Shown here: one piece after another, positions 52,063 through 61,979 of the stretch
How positions within the stretch are numbered: the first letter of the stretch is position 1
Layout of the letters: every line of letters starts with the position of its first letter
Assembly (NCBI GenBank): GCA_947503345.1
Contig: CANNCW010000001.1
Location: 186,001-250,000, forward strand
Direction of reading: 5' to 3'
DNA from: an uncultured Kangiella sp.
GTDB lineage: Bacteria; Pseudomonadota; Gammaproteobacteria; Enterobacterales; Kangiellaceae
DNA length: 64,000 nucleotides
Made by a program: the position numbers and the translations under genes
The notes under the pieces: model-generated
What the model was told of the DNA's origin: nothing
The model's database searches: none
What the model saw: only the letters and a program-made list of their open reading frames with translations

Positions 52063-54765
52063 TTATTGTGTCACTCTACCGTGACATTGTTTAAATTTCT
52101 TACCGGAACCACATGGACAAGGTTCATTTCGACCTACCTTAGGTTGTTCGCGAACAAAAGTTTCAGCCTGTTGAGATGCCGTTTCTTGTGGCATCGCTGA
52201 AGCTGATTCATGTTGAAAATCCATATTTTGCTGCTGCTGTTGCTCCATCGCTTCGACTTCTTCTGGTGCTTGGAACTGAACTTTTGACAAAACCGTAACC
52301 ACATCATTTTTCAGACGATCTAACATCACTGAGAATAACTCAAAAGCTTCGCGTTTATATTCCTGCTTTGGATTTTTCTGAGCATGACCACGCATCCAAA
52401 TACCTTGACGCAAATGATCCATGTTAGCTAAATGCTCTTTCCAATGCATATCAAGGTGTTGCAACATGACTTGCTTTTCTAAGGTTCGCATTAATTCTGG
52501 TTGTGGCAAGTTAGATGCCTTTGCATCGTATGCAGATTGGATTTCGTCGTAAACTCTATCACGCAAGCCATCTTCATCTAAATCATCTTCAGCATCCAGC
52601 CACTTTTGAACCGTTAAATCAGCAGTGAAATCTTGATGTAAACGTTCCTCAAGCCCAGGAACATCCCACATTTCCTCAATAGATTGACGAGGAATATACT
52701 CGCTAATCACTTCATTAACTACGTCTTCGCGCATCGCTATGACAGTCTCAGAAATGTCGTCTAACTCCATCAAATCGTTTCTTTGCTCATAAATAACACG
52801 ACGCTGATCATTAGCAACATCATCATATTCCAACAAATTTTTACGAATTTCAAAGTTACGCTGTTCAACTTTACGCTGAGCATTTTCAATCGCACGAGAA
52901 ACCATACGATGTTCTAATGCTTCGCCTTCTTCCCAACCCATTTTTTGCATCCAATTGCCCAATGTTGGTGAAGCAAAGATACGCATTAAGTCATCTTCAA
53001 GAGACAAATAGAATCGACTCATGCCAGGATCACCTTGACGACCTGAACGACCACGTAACTGGTTATCAATACGACGGGACTCATGACGCTCTGTACCAAT
53101 AATCGCCAAACCGCCCGCATCTAGTACTTCCTGATGACGCTTTTTCCAAGTTGCGTTAGCGTCTTCAATTGCGTTCTCTGAAGGGTTTTGACCTAAAGCA
53201 GCGATATCCGCTTTCAAATTACCGCCCAATACAATATCAGTACCACGGCCAGCCATATTGGTAGCAATAGTTACAGTACCCGGACGACCTGCTTGTGCAA
53301 TAATTTCTGCTTCTTTCTCGTGGAATTTGGCATTTAGTACATTGTGTTTTATTTTGGCTTTTTTCAACTCGCCAGAAATTAACTCAGAAGACTCAATGGA
53401 AACTGTACCGACTAGCACTGGTTGGCCATTGGCTTGAAGTTCTTTAATTTCATCAATAATCGCTAAGAATTTTTCTTGTTGAGTAAGATAGATTAAATCA
53501 CCACGATCATCGCGTGCCATTGGTTTATTAGTCGGAATTACCACGACTTCTAGGCCATAGATACTTAATAATTCTGGCGCCTCTGTATCAGCCGTACCCG
53601 TCATACCTGAAAGTTTGTTGTATAAACGGAAATAATTCTGGAAGGTAATAGATGCCAAGGTTTGGTTTTCGTTTTGGATCTTAACTTTTTCTTTAGCTTC
53701 AACCGCTTGGTGCAAACCTTCAGACCAACGACGACCTTCCATAGTACGTCCAGTGTGTTCATCAATAATGACCACCTCGCCATCGTTCACAATGTAGTCT
53801 ACATCTTTTTTGAATAGAGTATGTGCACGCAATGCGGCATTAACATGATGTAATAAAATTAAGCTTGATGGGCTATAAAGACTTTGACCTTCTTGAATTA
53901 AGCCGTTATTAATCAATAACTCTTCAATGCGCTCTTGACCACGCTCAGTTAAATTAGCACTTTTGCCTTTTTCATCGATAGTGTAATCACCAGTATCTTC
54001 TTCACCTTCTTCAGATTCCTTTTCTTGAACTTCTAAAAGTGGGATCAAACGGTCTATCGCACGGTACATTTCAGAGCTATCCTCTGCAGCACCAGAAATA
54101 ATCAAAGGAGTACGTGCTTCATCAATTAAAATGGAGTCTACTTCGTCAATTACAGAGAAATTTAGTTCACGTTGAACACGCTCTTCCTTGTTGAACGCCA
54201 TATTGTCGCGCAAATAATCGAAACCGTATTCGTTATTGGTACCGTAAGTAATGTCAGCAGCATAGGCTTCTTTCTTTTGCTCGTGTGACTGACCAGAAAG
54301 AATAACGCCAACGCTCATGCCTAGGAATTGATAAACCGGAGCCATCCACTCAGCATCACGTTGAGCAAGATAATCGTTCACTGTAATGACGTGAACGCCT
54401 TTATCTGAAATCGCATTAAGATAAACAGGCAAAGTTGCAACTAATGTTTTACCTTCACCCGTACGCATCTCGCCAATTTTGCCACTATGCAAAACCATAC
54501 CACCAATTAATTGCACATCAAAGTGACGCATACCAAGTGTACGCTTACTGGCTTCACGAACCGCCGCAAAGGCCTCTGGCAATAAATCGTCTAGCGATTC
54601 ACCTTTTTGATGACGTTGCTTGAATTCTTCTGTTTTGGCCTTTAAATCTGCATCTGACAATGTCTCGAAATCACTCTCAAGCGCATTAATCTTAGCAAGT
54701 GGCTTGCGCAATTTCTTAAGGTTACGTTCGTTTCTGTTCGGAAAAAGTTTTCTTAAAAAGGCCAT
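52063..54765 (-). CDS. secA: preprotein translocase ATPase SecA
   Basis: 900-residue motor of the Sec pathway that pushes unfolded preproteins through SecYEG. The Walker A motif is [14 protein letters not shown] (GEGKT from residue 103). [36 protein letters not shown] and [15 protein letters not shown] are the helicase-like motifs, and [21 protein letters not shown] is the DEAD-type motif VI. The C-terminal zinc motif [14 protein letters not shown] (residues 883-896; ligands C883, C885, C894, H895) binds SecB and phospholipids. It is followed by a terminator and preceded by 257 bp containing its promoter; no SecM-like arrest gene is visible upstream. Confidence 0.98.
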   Translation of the reverse strand: MAFLRKLFPNRNERNLKKLRKPLAKINALESDFETLSDADLKAKTEEFKQRHQKGESLDDLLPEAFAAVREASKRTLGMRHFDVQLIGGMVLHSGKIGEMRTGEGKTLVATLPVYLNAISDKGVHVITVNDYLAQRDAEWMAPVYQFLGMSVGVILSGQSHEQKKEAYAADITYGTNNEYGFDYLRDNMAFNKEERVQRELNFSVIDEVDSILIDEARTPLIISGAAEDSSEMYRAIDRLIPLLEVQEKESEEGEEDTGDYTIDEKGKSANLTERGQERIEELLINNGLIQEGQSLYSPSSLILLHHVNAALRAHTLFKKDVDYIVNDGEVVIIDEHTGRTMEGRRWSEGLHQAVEAKEKVKIQNENQTLASITFQNYFRLYNKLSGMTGTADTEAPELLSIYGLEVVVIPTNKPMARDDRGDLIYLTQQEKFLAIIDEIKELQANGQPVLVGTVSIESSELISGELKKAKIKHNVLNAKFHEKEAEIIAQAGRPGTVTIATNMAGRGTDIVLGGNLKADIAALGQNPSENAIEDANATWKKRHQEVLDAGGLAIIGTERHESRRIDNQLRGRSGRQGDPGMSRFYLSLEDDLMRIFASPTLGNWMQKMGWEEGEALEHRMVSRAIENAQRKVEQRNFEIRKNLLEYDDVANDQRRVIYEQRNDLMELDDISETVIAMREDVVNEVISEYIPRQSIEEMWDVPGLEERLHQDFTADLTVQKWLDAEDDLDEDGLRDRVYDEIQSAYDAKASNLPQPELMRTLEKQVMLQHLDMHWKEHLANMDHLRQGIWMRGHAQKNPKQEYKREAFELFSVMLDRLKNDVVTVLSKVQFQAPEEVEAMEQQQQQNMDFQHESASAMPQETASQQAETFVREQPKVGRNEPCPCGSGKKFKQCHGRVTQ

Positions 54766-54980
54766 AAATATTATCTTATCTTTGTGGTAAAGGCTTTGCT
54801 TATACGCGTCTTAAATATCCTAAGCCGACGCACTAATTTTACTTTAAAGCCATTGATTGTACTGATTATCGAACCGCTGTAAATCAAAATAATAGCCGAT
54901 CCGACCAATAGTCGTTTAATTAACATTACTTATGGGGTTTGATGGCTTAAATACAAGGTTTTTACGCAATTTTATACATA

Positions 54981-55007
54981 AAAAAAGCTCCATTGAGGAG
55001 CTTTTTT
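54981..55007 (-). terminator. intrinsic terminator downstream of the M23 peptidase gene
   Basis: 11-bp stem (54981-54991 with 54997-55007, GCTCC core) around a 5-nt loop, with six-A and six-T tails. It lies 15 bp after the stop of the M23 gene on the minus strand and could act in both directions. Confidence 0.92.
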
Positions 55008-55022
55008 ATAAGAATAGAATTA

Positions 55023-55943
55023 TCACTGTTTGATGTAACGATAGGGATTCAATTTTCGGCCATCTTTCATGATTTCATAATGTACGTGAGGGCCCGTTGA
55101 ACGACCAGTATTTCCAACTTTACCAATGATTTGACCTTTCTTTACCATATCACCTTTGGCAACCAACAATTCCTTATTGTGAGCATATCGTGTACTGAAG
55201 CCATCACCATGATTAATTTCAATAAATTTACCGTAACCAGACTTAGAGCCAACGGTAGTAACTACCCCAGCTGCTGTTGCTATCACCTCGGTGCCGGAAA
55301 GCGCCGCAAAGTCGATGCCAGGATGCCAGTCTTTTTTACCAGTAAAAGGGTCTGCTCGATTGCCATAAGGAGAAGATAACCACCCCTTCTTTATAGGTCT
55401 ACCAGAAATTCTTTGCTCAGCATTAATGTTTTTATCAAAAACAATAGCTTCCAATGCACTTAGTTGTTGCTCTTGAGCTTTAATATTGTTTTCTAATTGA
55501 TCCAACGAATAACTAACTTCGTTATAACTTGGACTTAAAGCAAATGGCGATGCTTCTGACCCACCAATTGCAGGCTCATTGCTAAAAGCAAACTCATCGG
55601 CAATCCCCATGTCTTCTGCAACTCGATTACCCATTGCATCCAGTCGAAGCAGTTGCGCTTGTAAGCTGGCTAATCTGCTGGATAGCGCTTGGACTTGTTG
55701 CTCAGAACGGAGTTTTGCCGTCGCTAATTGCTCTTTTTGTAGAACCAATTCTTGATTCCACTGCTTTATTGCAGACTCGCTGACAAAATCTTTTTTCACA
55801 ACCCATTTGGTCGTAAAAATCGTGATCGAAATAATCGTCGCTAATGTCAAAATAGCTAAAACAGACGTAATAATGACCTTTGTACGGTTCATTTCTAAAG
55901 CTTTAATTCCCTGCTGATTACTTTTAATTAGGGTAATTCGCAT
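55023..55943 (-). CDS. membrane-anchored M23 (LytM) family peptidase
   Basis: 306-residue protein with one N-terminal helix (VIITSVLAILTLATIISITIF, about 24-44) that leaves the rest in the periplasm. A coiled coil (about residues 60-175, Gln/Glu/Leu-rich) precedes the LytM domain. The zinc ligands are visible in WHPGIDFAA (HxxxD) and HVHYEIM (HxH). An intact catalytic site suggests an active peptidoglycan endopeptidase rather than an EnvC-type regulator. Its location between secA and lpxC, opposite the DciA-like gene, is seen in many gammaproteobacteria. A terminator follows the gene. Confidence 0.9.
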   Translation of the reverse strand: MRITLIKSNQQGIKALEMNRTKVIITSVLAILTLATIISITIFTTKWVVKKDFVSESAIKQWNQELVLQKEQLATAKLRSEQQVQALSSRLASLQAQLLRLDAMGNRVAEDMGIADEFAFSNEPAIGGSEASPFALSPSYNEVSYSLDQLENNIKAQEQQLSALEAIVFDKNINAEQRISGRPIKKGWLSSPYGNRADPFTGKKDWHPGIDFAALSGTEVIATAAGVVTTVGSKSGYGKFIEINHGDGFSTRYAHNKELLVAKGDMVKKGQIIGKVGNTGRSTGPHVHYEIMKDGRKLNPYRYIKQ

Positions 55944-56110
55944 TTATCAAACTCAATAATTAGTTGTCTTCTCTCAAACCTTATTTGCTTGTTTAACAAA
56001 GGTTTACCTTTTGAGAGGTGACAAAGCTACCTTTATCAGCTTACAATCTTAAGCTGACACCATATTTAGCCCAGAATTCCGTACTTATCGTACTTATTAC
56101 ACTGAAGCCT

Positions 56111-56431
56111 ATGAAGCGTCCATTCCGAGCCAAATCAGTGGCAGACTCTTTAAACAATCCGCGAGGAGAGTTAAAAGCTTTGCTTGATAAGGCTAATTGC
56201 CTAAATTCCGTCGCTCAAACTATTGAGGGCTACTTGCCGGCTGAGCTCCAAGCTCATTGTCGAGTTGAAACCATTGAGAACAATGTTTTAACTCTCGTTA
56301 CCGATAATGCCGTTTGGCTCAATCGTTTAAGATATTTTTCATCAGAACTCATGTCTCAATTAAGAGCTGGAGAGTTTCCGTCGTTAATCAGCATTGATAT
56401 AAAAATCAAACCTGACTTCCAAAAGCTATAA
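56111..56431 (+). CDS. DciA-like DUF721 protein (replicative helicase loader type)
   Basis: 106 residues from the ATG at 56111 (MKRPFRAKSVADSLNNPRGE). The DUF721 core AKSVADSLNNPRGELKALLDKA and CRVETIENNVLTLVTDNAVWLNRLRYF fits DciA, the ancestral bacterial helicase loader that is common where DnaC is lacking. The reading frame extends 31 codons upstream to a GTG, but that part looks non-coding and out of family, so I use the internal ATG. Short for the family, whose members often have a longer C-terminal tail. It is divergent from the M23 peptidase gene and convergent with lpxC. Confidence 0.8.
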   Translation: MKRPFRAKSVADSLNNPRGELKALLDKANCLNSVAQTIEGYLPAELQAHCRVETIENNVLTLVTDNAVWLNRLRYFSSELMSQLRAGEFPSLISIDIKIKPDFQKL

Positions 56432-56525
56432 GCTTTTGATTTCTTACTTTAATTTCACTTTCGCTGAATGCAAGAATGGCGCCTTATTAAGCGCCACCTT
56501 CAATCCTTAAAAGTAATTTTCAACA

Positions 56526-57440
56526 TTAAACTGATAAAGCCGGATTCATAATGTATGAAATTGGAGCAGCTTTAGCATCGTCAAATGTTGCTAATTCCCA
56601 AGCAGTCTCATCAGCCATTAAAGCTCGAATCAACTGGTTATTTAATGCGTGACCTGATTTATAGCCTGAGAAAGCACCCACTAAAGAGTGCCCCAACAAG
56701 AATAGATCGCCAATAGCATCTAATATTTTGTGTTTTACAAATTCATCATCGTAGCGCAAGCCGTCTTCATTAAGAACACGATAATCGTCCATTACGATAG
56801 CGTTTTCTTGGCTTCCGCCAAGCGCCAAATTGTTTTGGCGTAAAAATTCTATATCCTTCATAAAACCGAAGGTACGAGCACGACTCACTTCTTTTACGAA
56901 TGAGGTGCTAGAAAAGTCAATCACTGAAGTTTGTCTACTTTTCTTAAATACTGGATGATCAAAATCAATCGTAAAAGCTACTTTAAAACCATCAAAAGGC
57001 TCAAAAGTGGCAGTTTTGTCACCATCGGTAACCGTAACTGGCTTTTTGATTCGAATAAATTTTTTGTGAGCATTTTGCTCTGCTACACCTGCGGATTGTA
57101 ATAAAAATACAAATGGGCTTGCACTACCATCCATAATTGGTACTTCTGGAGCTGAAACGTCAATAAAGGCGTTATCAATTCCTAGTCCAGCCATGGCTGA
57201 TAATAAATGCTCAACCGTTGAAATACGCACCCCGTCTTGCACTAAGCAAGTCGACATAGTGGTATCACCAACATTTTCAGGTGTGGCTTGAATTTCTACA
57301 ACCGGATCAAGATCCACTCTACGAAAAACAATACCATTATCTACTGGAGCAGGACGTAATGTTAAGTACACCTTGTCACCAGTATGTAAACCAACACCAG
57401 TTGCTCTAATGGTAGTTTTTAGAGTTCTTTGTCGAATCAT
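56526..57440 (-). CDS. lpxC: UDP-3-O-acyl-N-acetylglucosamine deacetylase (LpxC)
   Basis: 304-residue zinc enzyme for the committed step of lipid A synthesis. The zinc ligands are His78 ([17 protein letters not shown]), His237 and Asp241 ([15 protein letters not shown]), and the catalytic His264 (YKSGH) is also present, all at the positions expected from E. coli LpxC (305 aa). It follows ftsZ by 278 bp on the same strand, the conserved ftsZ-lpxC order, with a long hairpin in the gap. Its presence confirms an LPS-bearing Gram-negative cell. Confidence 0.98.
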   Translation of the reverse strand: MIRQRTLKTTIRATGVGLHTGDKVYLTLRPAPVDNGIVFRRVDLDPVVEIQATPENVGDTTMSTCLVQDGVRISTVEHLLSAMAGLGIDNAFIDVSAPEVPIMDGSASPFVFLLQSAGVAEQNAHKKFIRIKKPVTVTDGDKTATFEPFDGFKVAFTIDFDHPVFKKSRQTSVIDFSSTSFVKEVSRARTFGFMKDIEFLRQNNLALGGSQENAIVMDDYRVLNEDGLRYDDEFVKHKILDAIGDLFLLGHSLVGAFSGYKSGHALNNQLIRALMADETAWELATFDDAKAAPISYIMNPALSV

Positions 57441-57645
57441 TCACTTCTCCGCTTTTAAGAAAATCCATTTTTTAACATCATTTACTTAAAAATCAATCAT
57501 TTATGCAATAAAACCGCATAATTAGGTCGCATATTAACACAAACTTTCCATGGTTTGAATGTTTTTTGCTCAATAATTAAACAAGTGTTTAAATTTTCTT
57601 TTGCGTTACTATTTTTCCCTTCTAACTTTTCCCTATCGCTAGGGC

Positions 57646-57682
57646 GAGATAAGGAGTGATGAAGGGATTCACTCCTTATCTC
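57646..57682 (-). promoter_or_regulatory. long hairpin between ftsZ and lpxC
   Basis: A perfect 14-bp inverted repeat (57646-57659 GAGATAAGGAGTGA with 57669-57682) encloses a 9-nt loop. It begins 36 bp after the ftsZ stop. No T-run follows on the minus strand, so simple intrinsic termination is unlikely. A second small stem (CCCTA/TAGGG, 57631-57644) lies just beyond it. Likely a processing or attenuation element. Confidence 0.6.
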
Positions 57683-57718
57683 TTCGAACACTAATAATTA
57701 AATTAGTTTCAATTCTTA

Positions 57719-58897
57719 TTAATCTGCTTGCTTACGTAAGAAAGCAGGAATATCTAAGAAGTTGTCTACATCACTACCAGCCACTTTCTGTTGTGCTTCC
57801 TGTGTTGATAGCTCAGTTTCTACTGCACCTGCTTGTTGGCGTAGCGCAGGAGGTAAATCCAACTTGTTATAGTCTAATTCACCACTATTTTTACGAGCAG
57901 CTTCTTGATTATTACTTACTAATCTCATACCAGCTTCTTGACCTAGACCAGTTGCAACCACGGTTACACGGATTTCATCACCCATGTTCTGATCAATCGC
58001 AGTACCAACAACCACAGTTGCATCTTCATGGGCAATATCCTCAATCACTTCGCAAACTTCTGAGAACTCATCAATGGTAAAGTCTTCATTTGCAGTGATG
58101 TTAACCAAGATTCCTCGAGCGCCTGATAAATCCACATCTTCCAATAATGGACTTGCAACCGCCATATCTGCAGCAATTTGCGCTCGACCTTCACCTGATG
58201 CGATACCGGTACCCATCATAGCTTGGCCTTGTTCCGCCATAACCGTACGTACGTCAGCAAAATCCACGTTTATTAAGCCTGGGCAAGTGATCAACTCAGC
58301 AATACCTTGTACCGCGCCATGCAATACAGAGTTTGCAGATGCAAAGGCTTCGGTTAATCGCAAGCCAGCAAACTGCGCCACTAACTTATCATTTGGAATG
58401 ATAATTAATGAATCAACCACATTACGCAATTCGTCAATACCTTGCTCCGCCAGTTTCATACGCTTTTTGCGCTCAAACTTGAATGGCTTAGTGACCACTG
58501 CGACAGTCAAGATTCCCATTTCTTTCGCGATTTCAGCAATTACAGGAGCCGCACCAGTACCAGTACCACCACCCATACCGGCGGTGATAAATACCATATC
58601 CGAACCTTGTAGGGCTTCCATTATGATTTCACGATCTTCCATTGCAGACTGGCGACCCACTTCTGGATTCGCACCAGCGCCTAAACCGCGCGTGATATTT
58701 TGGCCAATTTGGATGCTAGTCTTTGCCGATGAAGCTTGCAAAGCTTGCGCGTCTGTATTAGCACAAATAAATTCAACACCATCGATATTAGCTTGCACCA
58801 TGTGCTCAACGGCATTACCGCCACCGCCACCAACACCAATTACTTTAATGATAGCGCTATTCTGGCAGCTATCGACTAGTTCAAACATATTAGGCAT
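57719..58897 (-). CDS. ftsZ: cell division protein FtsZ
   Basis: 392-residue tubulin-like GTPase that forms the division ring. The GTP-binding motif GGGTGTG is at residues 109-115. The synergy loop/T7 region is seen as NVDFADVRTVM. The C-terminal conserved peptide (SDVDNFLDIPAFLRKQAD) recruits FtsA and ZipA. The start at 58897 has an AAGGGGAA ribosome-binding site; the next ATG three codons later has none. It follows ftsA by 63 bp, and precedes a long intergenic hairpin before lpxC. Confidence 0.98.
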   Translation of the reverse strand: MPNMFELVDSCQNSAIIKVIGVGGGGGNAVEHMVQANIDGVEFICANTDAQALQASSAKTSIQIGQNITRGLGAGANPEVGRQSAMEDREIIMEALQGSDMVFITAGMGGGTGTGAAPVIAEIAKEMGILTVAVVTKPFKFERKKRMKLAEQGIDELRNVVDSLIIIPNDKLVAQFAGLRLTEAFASANSVLHGAVQGIAELITCPGLINVDFADVRTVMAEQGQAMMGTGIASGEGRAQIAADMAVASPLLEDVDLSGARGILVNITANEDFTIDEFSEVCEVIEDIAHEDATVVVGTAIDQNMGDEIRVTVVATGLGQEAGMRLVSNNQEAARKNSGELDYNKLDLPPALRQQAGAVETELSTQEAQQKVAGSDVDNFLDIPAFLRKQAD

Positions 58898-58960
58898 AAG
58901 ATTCCCCTTCGTTATCGTTTACCTGTTTTAAATGAATACAACTCACTTTGTTAGATGGTA

Positions 58961-60187
58961 TTACCAACCACCAAACCAACTCTTCATTCGATCCCAAATG
59001 CTATCGAAGCTACCTGTAGATCGCTCTCTGTGATGACCTTCGTCATCCTTTCCGTATAACAACAAACCAACGCCCGTTGCATAAATAGGATTTTTAACTA
59101 CATCAACTAAACCTTTAATGTGTTGTGGCATACCTTGTCGTACTGGCATATGGAATACTTCTTCCGCTAACTCAATAACGCCTTCCATTTTCGAGCCACC
59201 ACCCGTTATCACCATTCCTGCGGCAATAATGCTTTCGAAACCACTTCTGCGAATTTCCGCTTGCACCAGTTCAAACAGTTCGCTGTAACGTGGCTCAACA
59301 ACATCCGCTAATATTTGACGTGACAAACGTCTTGGCTCTCTATCACCTACACTTGGAACTTCAATTGTTTCATCTTGATTAATCAATTGACGTAATGAGC
59401 AGGCATACTTAATTTTAATTTCTTCCGCGAATTGAGTTGGAGTCCTCAGTGCCACAGCAATATCGTTGGTGACTTGATCGCCAGCGATTGGAATAACTGC
59501 TGTATGTCTAATTGCTCCACCTGTAAAAATTGCGATATCCGTAGTGCCTCCACCAATATCAATTAAGCAAACGCCCAACTCTTTTTCATCATCCGTTAAT
59601 ACCGCATGACTTGACGCTAACTGCTCTAAAATCACATCTTCAGTATCCAAACCGCAGCGAGCTACGCATTTTGTAATATTTTGTGCCGCCGAAACCGCTC
59701 CAGTTACCATATGGACTTTTGCTTCTAATCGAACGCCCGACATGCCCACTGGCTCACGAATACCTTCTTGGTTGTCAATCACAAACTCTTGTGGCAGTAC
59801 GTGCAGAATTTTTTGATCAGCAGGAATTGCAACAGCTTTTGCCGCATCAATCACTCTCTCTACGTCTGAGGATGCCACCTCGTTGTCTTTTATCGCAACG
59901 ATACCGTGCGAATTTAAGCTTTTAATATGACTGCCCGCGATACCTGTATAAACGGAGTGAATCTGACAACCCGCCATTAACTCGGCTTCTTCAATGGCTC
60001 GTTGAATCGAAGCGACTGTTGACTCAATATTCACTACCACGCCTTTTTTCAAACCACGCGAAGGATGCGAGCCAATACCAATAATATCGACACTATCATC
60101 ACCGCTAACTTCACCAACAATTGCTACTACTTTTGAAGTACCAATATCTAAGCCAACGATTAATCTTTTTTCCCCACTTTTAGACAT
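58961..60187 (-). CDS. ftsA: cell division protein FtsA
   Basis: Actin-like membrane tether for FtsZ, about 408 residues from the ATG at 60185-60187 (MSKSGEKRLIVGLDIGTSKVVAIVGEV). I chose this start because it matches the FtsA N-terminus and has an AGGT ribosome-binding site; an upstream ATG would overlap ftsQ by 20 bp. The ATP-binding motifs LVVGLDIGTSKV-like segment and GVCLIDIGGGTTDIAIF are visible. The C-terminal amphipathic helix (RMKSWFGGW) matches the FtsA membrane-targeting sequence. It begins four bases after the ftsQ stop, so translation is coupled. Confidence 0.97.
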   Translation of the reverse strand: MSKSGEKRLIVGLDIGTSKVVAIVGEVSGDDSVDIIGIGSHPSRGLKKGVVVNIESTVASIQRAIEEAELMAGCQIHSVYTGIAGSHIKSLNSHGIVAIKDNEVASSDVERVIDAAKAVAIPADQKILHVLPQEFVIDNQEGIREPVGMSGVRLEAKVHMVTGAVSAAQNITKCVARCGLDTEDVILEQLASSHAVLTDDEKELGVCLIDIGGGTTDIAIFTGGAIRHTAVIPIAGDQVTNDIAVALRTPTQFAEEIKIKYACSLRQLINQDETIEVPSVGDREPRRLSRQILADVVEPRYSELFELVQAEIRRSGFESIIAAGMVITGGGSKMEGVIELAEEVFHMPVRQGMPQHIKGLVDVVKNPIYATGVGLLLYGKDDEGHHRERSTGSFDSIWDRMKSWFGGW

Positions 60188-60191
60188 AGCT

Positions 60192-61004
60192 TTACCTATT
60201 GCTGTTGCCATTTAAATTGCCTGCCGAGTTTGAACCCCAAGCAGCCACTAAACCATTTTGATAACGTAAATCCACATAAGCCAATGATTCATCTTTATAC
60301 TGCCTTACGTTATCGAATTGACTAATAAACCTTTCCAGCCTTTCAGCCACTTTGTAATTTCCTAATTTAACTTCAACTCCATCGTCTAAGGTTAAATTAA
60401 TCGCCCCTCGATCTGTTAATTCTATAGAACGAACGAACAATTCTTTTTGCGCCAACTGAGCTTGATACTGCTGTAACAACTCTGTCAATTCCGATGCAAT
60501 ATTTTCAGGGCCATTCAATTTAACCCATTTTTTTGCTGGTAATTCGTTTGGATAAAATACCTGGCCTTGCTTAGAAACAACTCCACCATCTCCCCAAAAG
60601 GCTAGTGGTTGATGCTCAATTAACTGCAAATTTAAAGTTTCTGGCCAAACTTTTCTTAGTTGCACACTTTTCACCCAAGGAAGTTGAGTTATAACTGCCT
60701 CAGTTTGCTGCATATCCATACTGAAAAAACCACGCTTTTCAATATTTCTAAATGTTTCATAAAGCTCACTAGCCTCTGTATATCGTTGCCCTTTTACTTC
60801 TAACCGATTCAACGGAAACCAATTATCAGTTTCAATGCCTACAGCCCATACGCCGATAAATACTAGTGCCAAAGTCAGTCCTATTCCTGCTGTTAAACCA
60901 GCAAGCCACTTCAACCATGTTCTAACTTTTTGCAGCAAAAGCTTATGGCCACCACCTTTTTGGCGTTGGTTGCGGACATTAGCTTTTCCTTTTTTCTTTG
61001 TCAT
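60192..61004 (-). CDS. ftsQ: cell division protein FtsQ
   Basis: 270-residue single-pass inner-membrane protein of the divisome. A basic, cytoplasmic N-terminus (KKKGKANVRNQRQKGGGHK) is followed by a membrane helix (LAGLTAGIGLTLALVFIGVWAV, about 35-56). A POTRA-type domain (NRLEVKGQRYTEASELYETF) and the FtsQ beta domain with PEWVK-like and LVEHQPLAFWG (seen as QLIEHQPLAFWGDGG) segments complete the family layout. It links early and late division proteins by binding FtsB/FtsL. The gene is between ddl and ftsA, as in E. coli. Confidence 0.95.
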   Translation of the reverse strand: MTKKKGKANVRNQRQKGGGHKLLLQKVRTWLKWLAGLTAGIGLTLALVFIGVWAVGIETDNWFPLNRLEVKGQRYTEASELYETFRNIEKRGFFSMDMQQTEAVITQLPWVKSVQLRKVWPETLNLQLIEHQPLAFWGDGGVVSKQGQVFYPNELPAKKWVKLNGPENIASELTELLQQYQAQLAQKELFVRSIELTDRGAINLTLDDGVEVKLGNYKVAERLERFISQFDNVRQYKDESLAYVDLRYQNGLVAAWGSNSAGNLNGNSNR

Positions 61005-61020
61005 AAACTTAAAATTTTCT

Positions 61021-61968
61021 TTACTTTCTATCGATAAAACTTGTATCTAAAATCTTTAATACCAATTCTTGAAAATTCATACCCGCAACTTTTGCCGCTT
61101 TCGGTACCAAACTGGTTTCCGTCATTCCCGGTACAGTATTTATTTCTAATAAAAACCACTCTTTTGAGGTTCTATCTCGTAAGAAATCTACTCTTGACCA
61201 TCCACTTGCACCAATCGCTTCGAATGCTTGCAGTGCAATCTTTCCAACTTCAGCTTCTTCCTCAGGTGTTAAGCCGCTCGGACAATGATATTCAGTTGCA
61301 TTACTTTGATATTTAGCTTCAAAATCATAAAAAACATTTGGTGTGTTCATCCGAATACTAGGCAATGCTTTTCCGTCTAAAATCGCAACAGTAAATTCTT
61401 CTCCATCAACCCATTGTTCCAACATAACTTCTTTATCAAACTCACTCGCAGCAGTCACTGCTGAGATTAACGACAAGGTGTCTTCCGCTTTTGCCATTCC
61501 AACGCTAGAACCTTCTCGAATAGGCTTCACCATGACGCAACCATTTAACTGTTTTAATATTTCTCCAGCATCTTTCGTTTCTAGCTCGCTAGTCTCCACC
61601 ATTACATGTTGTGCCACAGGTAATCCCAAAGCTTTCCAAACCAATTTAGTACGCAGCTTATCCATCGCTAGTGCCGAAGACATAACATCGCAACCGCTAT
61701 ATGGAATGTTTATCGATTGTAAATAACCTTGGATCTGACCATCTTCGCCGCCACGCCCATGTAATGCGTTCCACACCCGCTCTACGGAATGAGTTGTTAA
61801 CTGGTTCAAACCATCTTGTTTCGGGTCAATGCTTATAGCATCAACACCTGCAACCTTTAATGCATTTAACACTGCCTCACCGGACTTTAATGAAATTTCA
61901 CGTTCAGCCGAAAACCCGCCCATTAGGACTGCTACTTTTCCGTACTTGCTCTGTAATTCTTTATTCAT
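61021..61968 (-). CDS. ddl: D-alanine--D-alanine ligase
   Basis: 315-residue ATP-grasp ligase that makes the D-Ala-D-Ala dipeptide for peptidoglycan precursors. The N-terminal KVAVLMGGFSAEREISLKSG, the HGRGGEDGQIQGYL segment, VKPIREGSSVGMAK (ATP/phosphate site) and the C-terminal FLLEINTVPGMTETSLVPKAA (Mg2+-binding Glu/Asn) are all intact. It lies 11 bp behind murC and 16 bp before ftsQ, matching the ddlB position of the division and cell-wall cluster. Confidence 0.97.
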   Translation of the reverse strand: MNKELQSKYGKVAVLMGGFSAEREISLKSGEAVLNALKVAGVDAISIDPKQDGLNQLTTHSVERVWNALHGRGGEDGQIQGYLQSINIPYSGCDVMSSALAMDKLRTKLVWKALGLPVAQHVMVETSELETKDAGEILKQLNGCVMVKPIREGSSVGMAKAEDTLSLISAVTAASEFDKEVMLEQWVDGEEFTVAILDGKALPSIRMNTPNVFYDFEAKYQSNATEYHCPSGLTPEEEAEVGKIALQAFEAIGASGWSRVDFLRDRTSKEWFLLEINTVPGMTETSLVPKAAKVAGMNFQELVLKILDTSFIDRK

Positions 61969-61979
61969 TCTTTCCTAAA

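Noticed and set aside
56477..56496. Terminator between dciA and lpxC
   Set aside because: There is a GGCGC/GCGCC stem but no T-run on either strand, so I do not list it as a terminator.
57497..57691. A 64-codon minus-strand ORF between ftsZ and lpxC
   Set aside because: It runs across the intergenic hairpin, has no recognisable family pattern, and its frame appears accidental.
58074..58931. A 285-codon plus-strand frame opposite ftsZ
   Set aside because: It is an antisense shadow of ftsZ, low in real protein signal, and ftsZ itself is certain.
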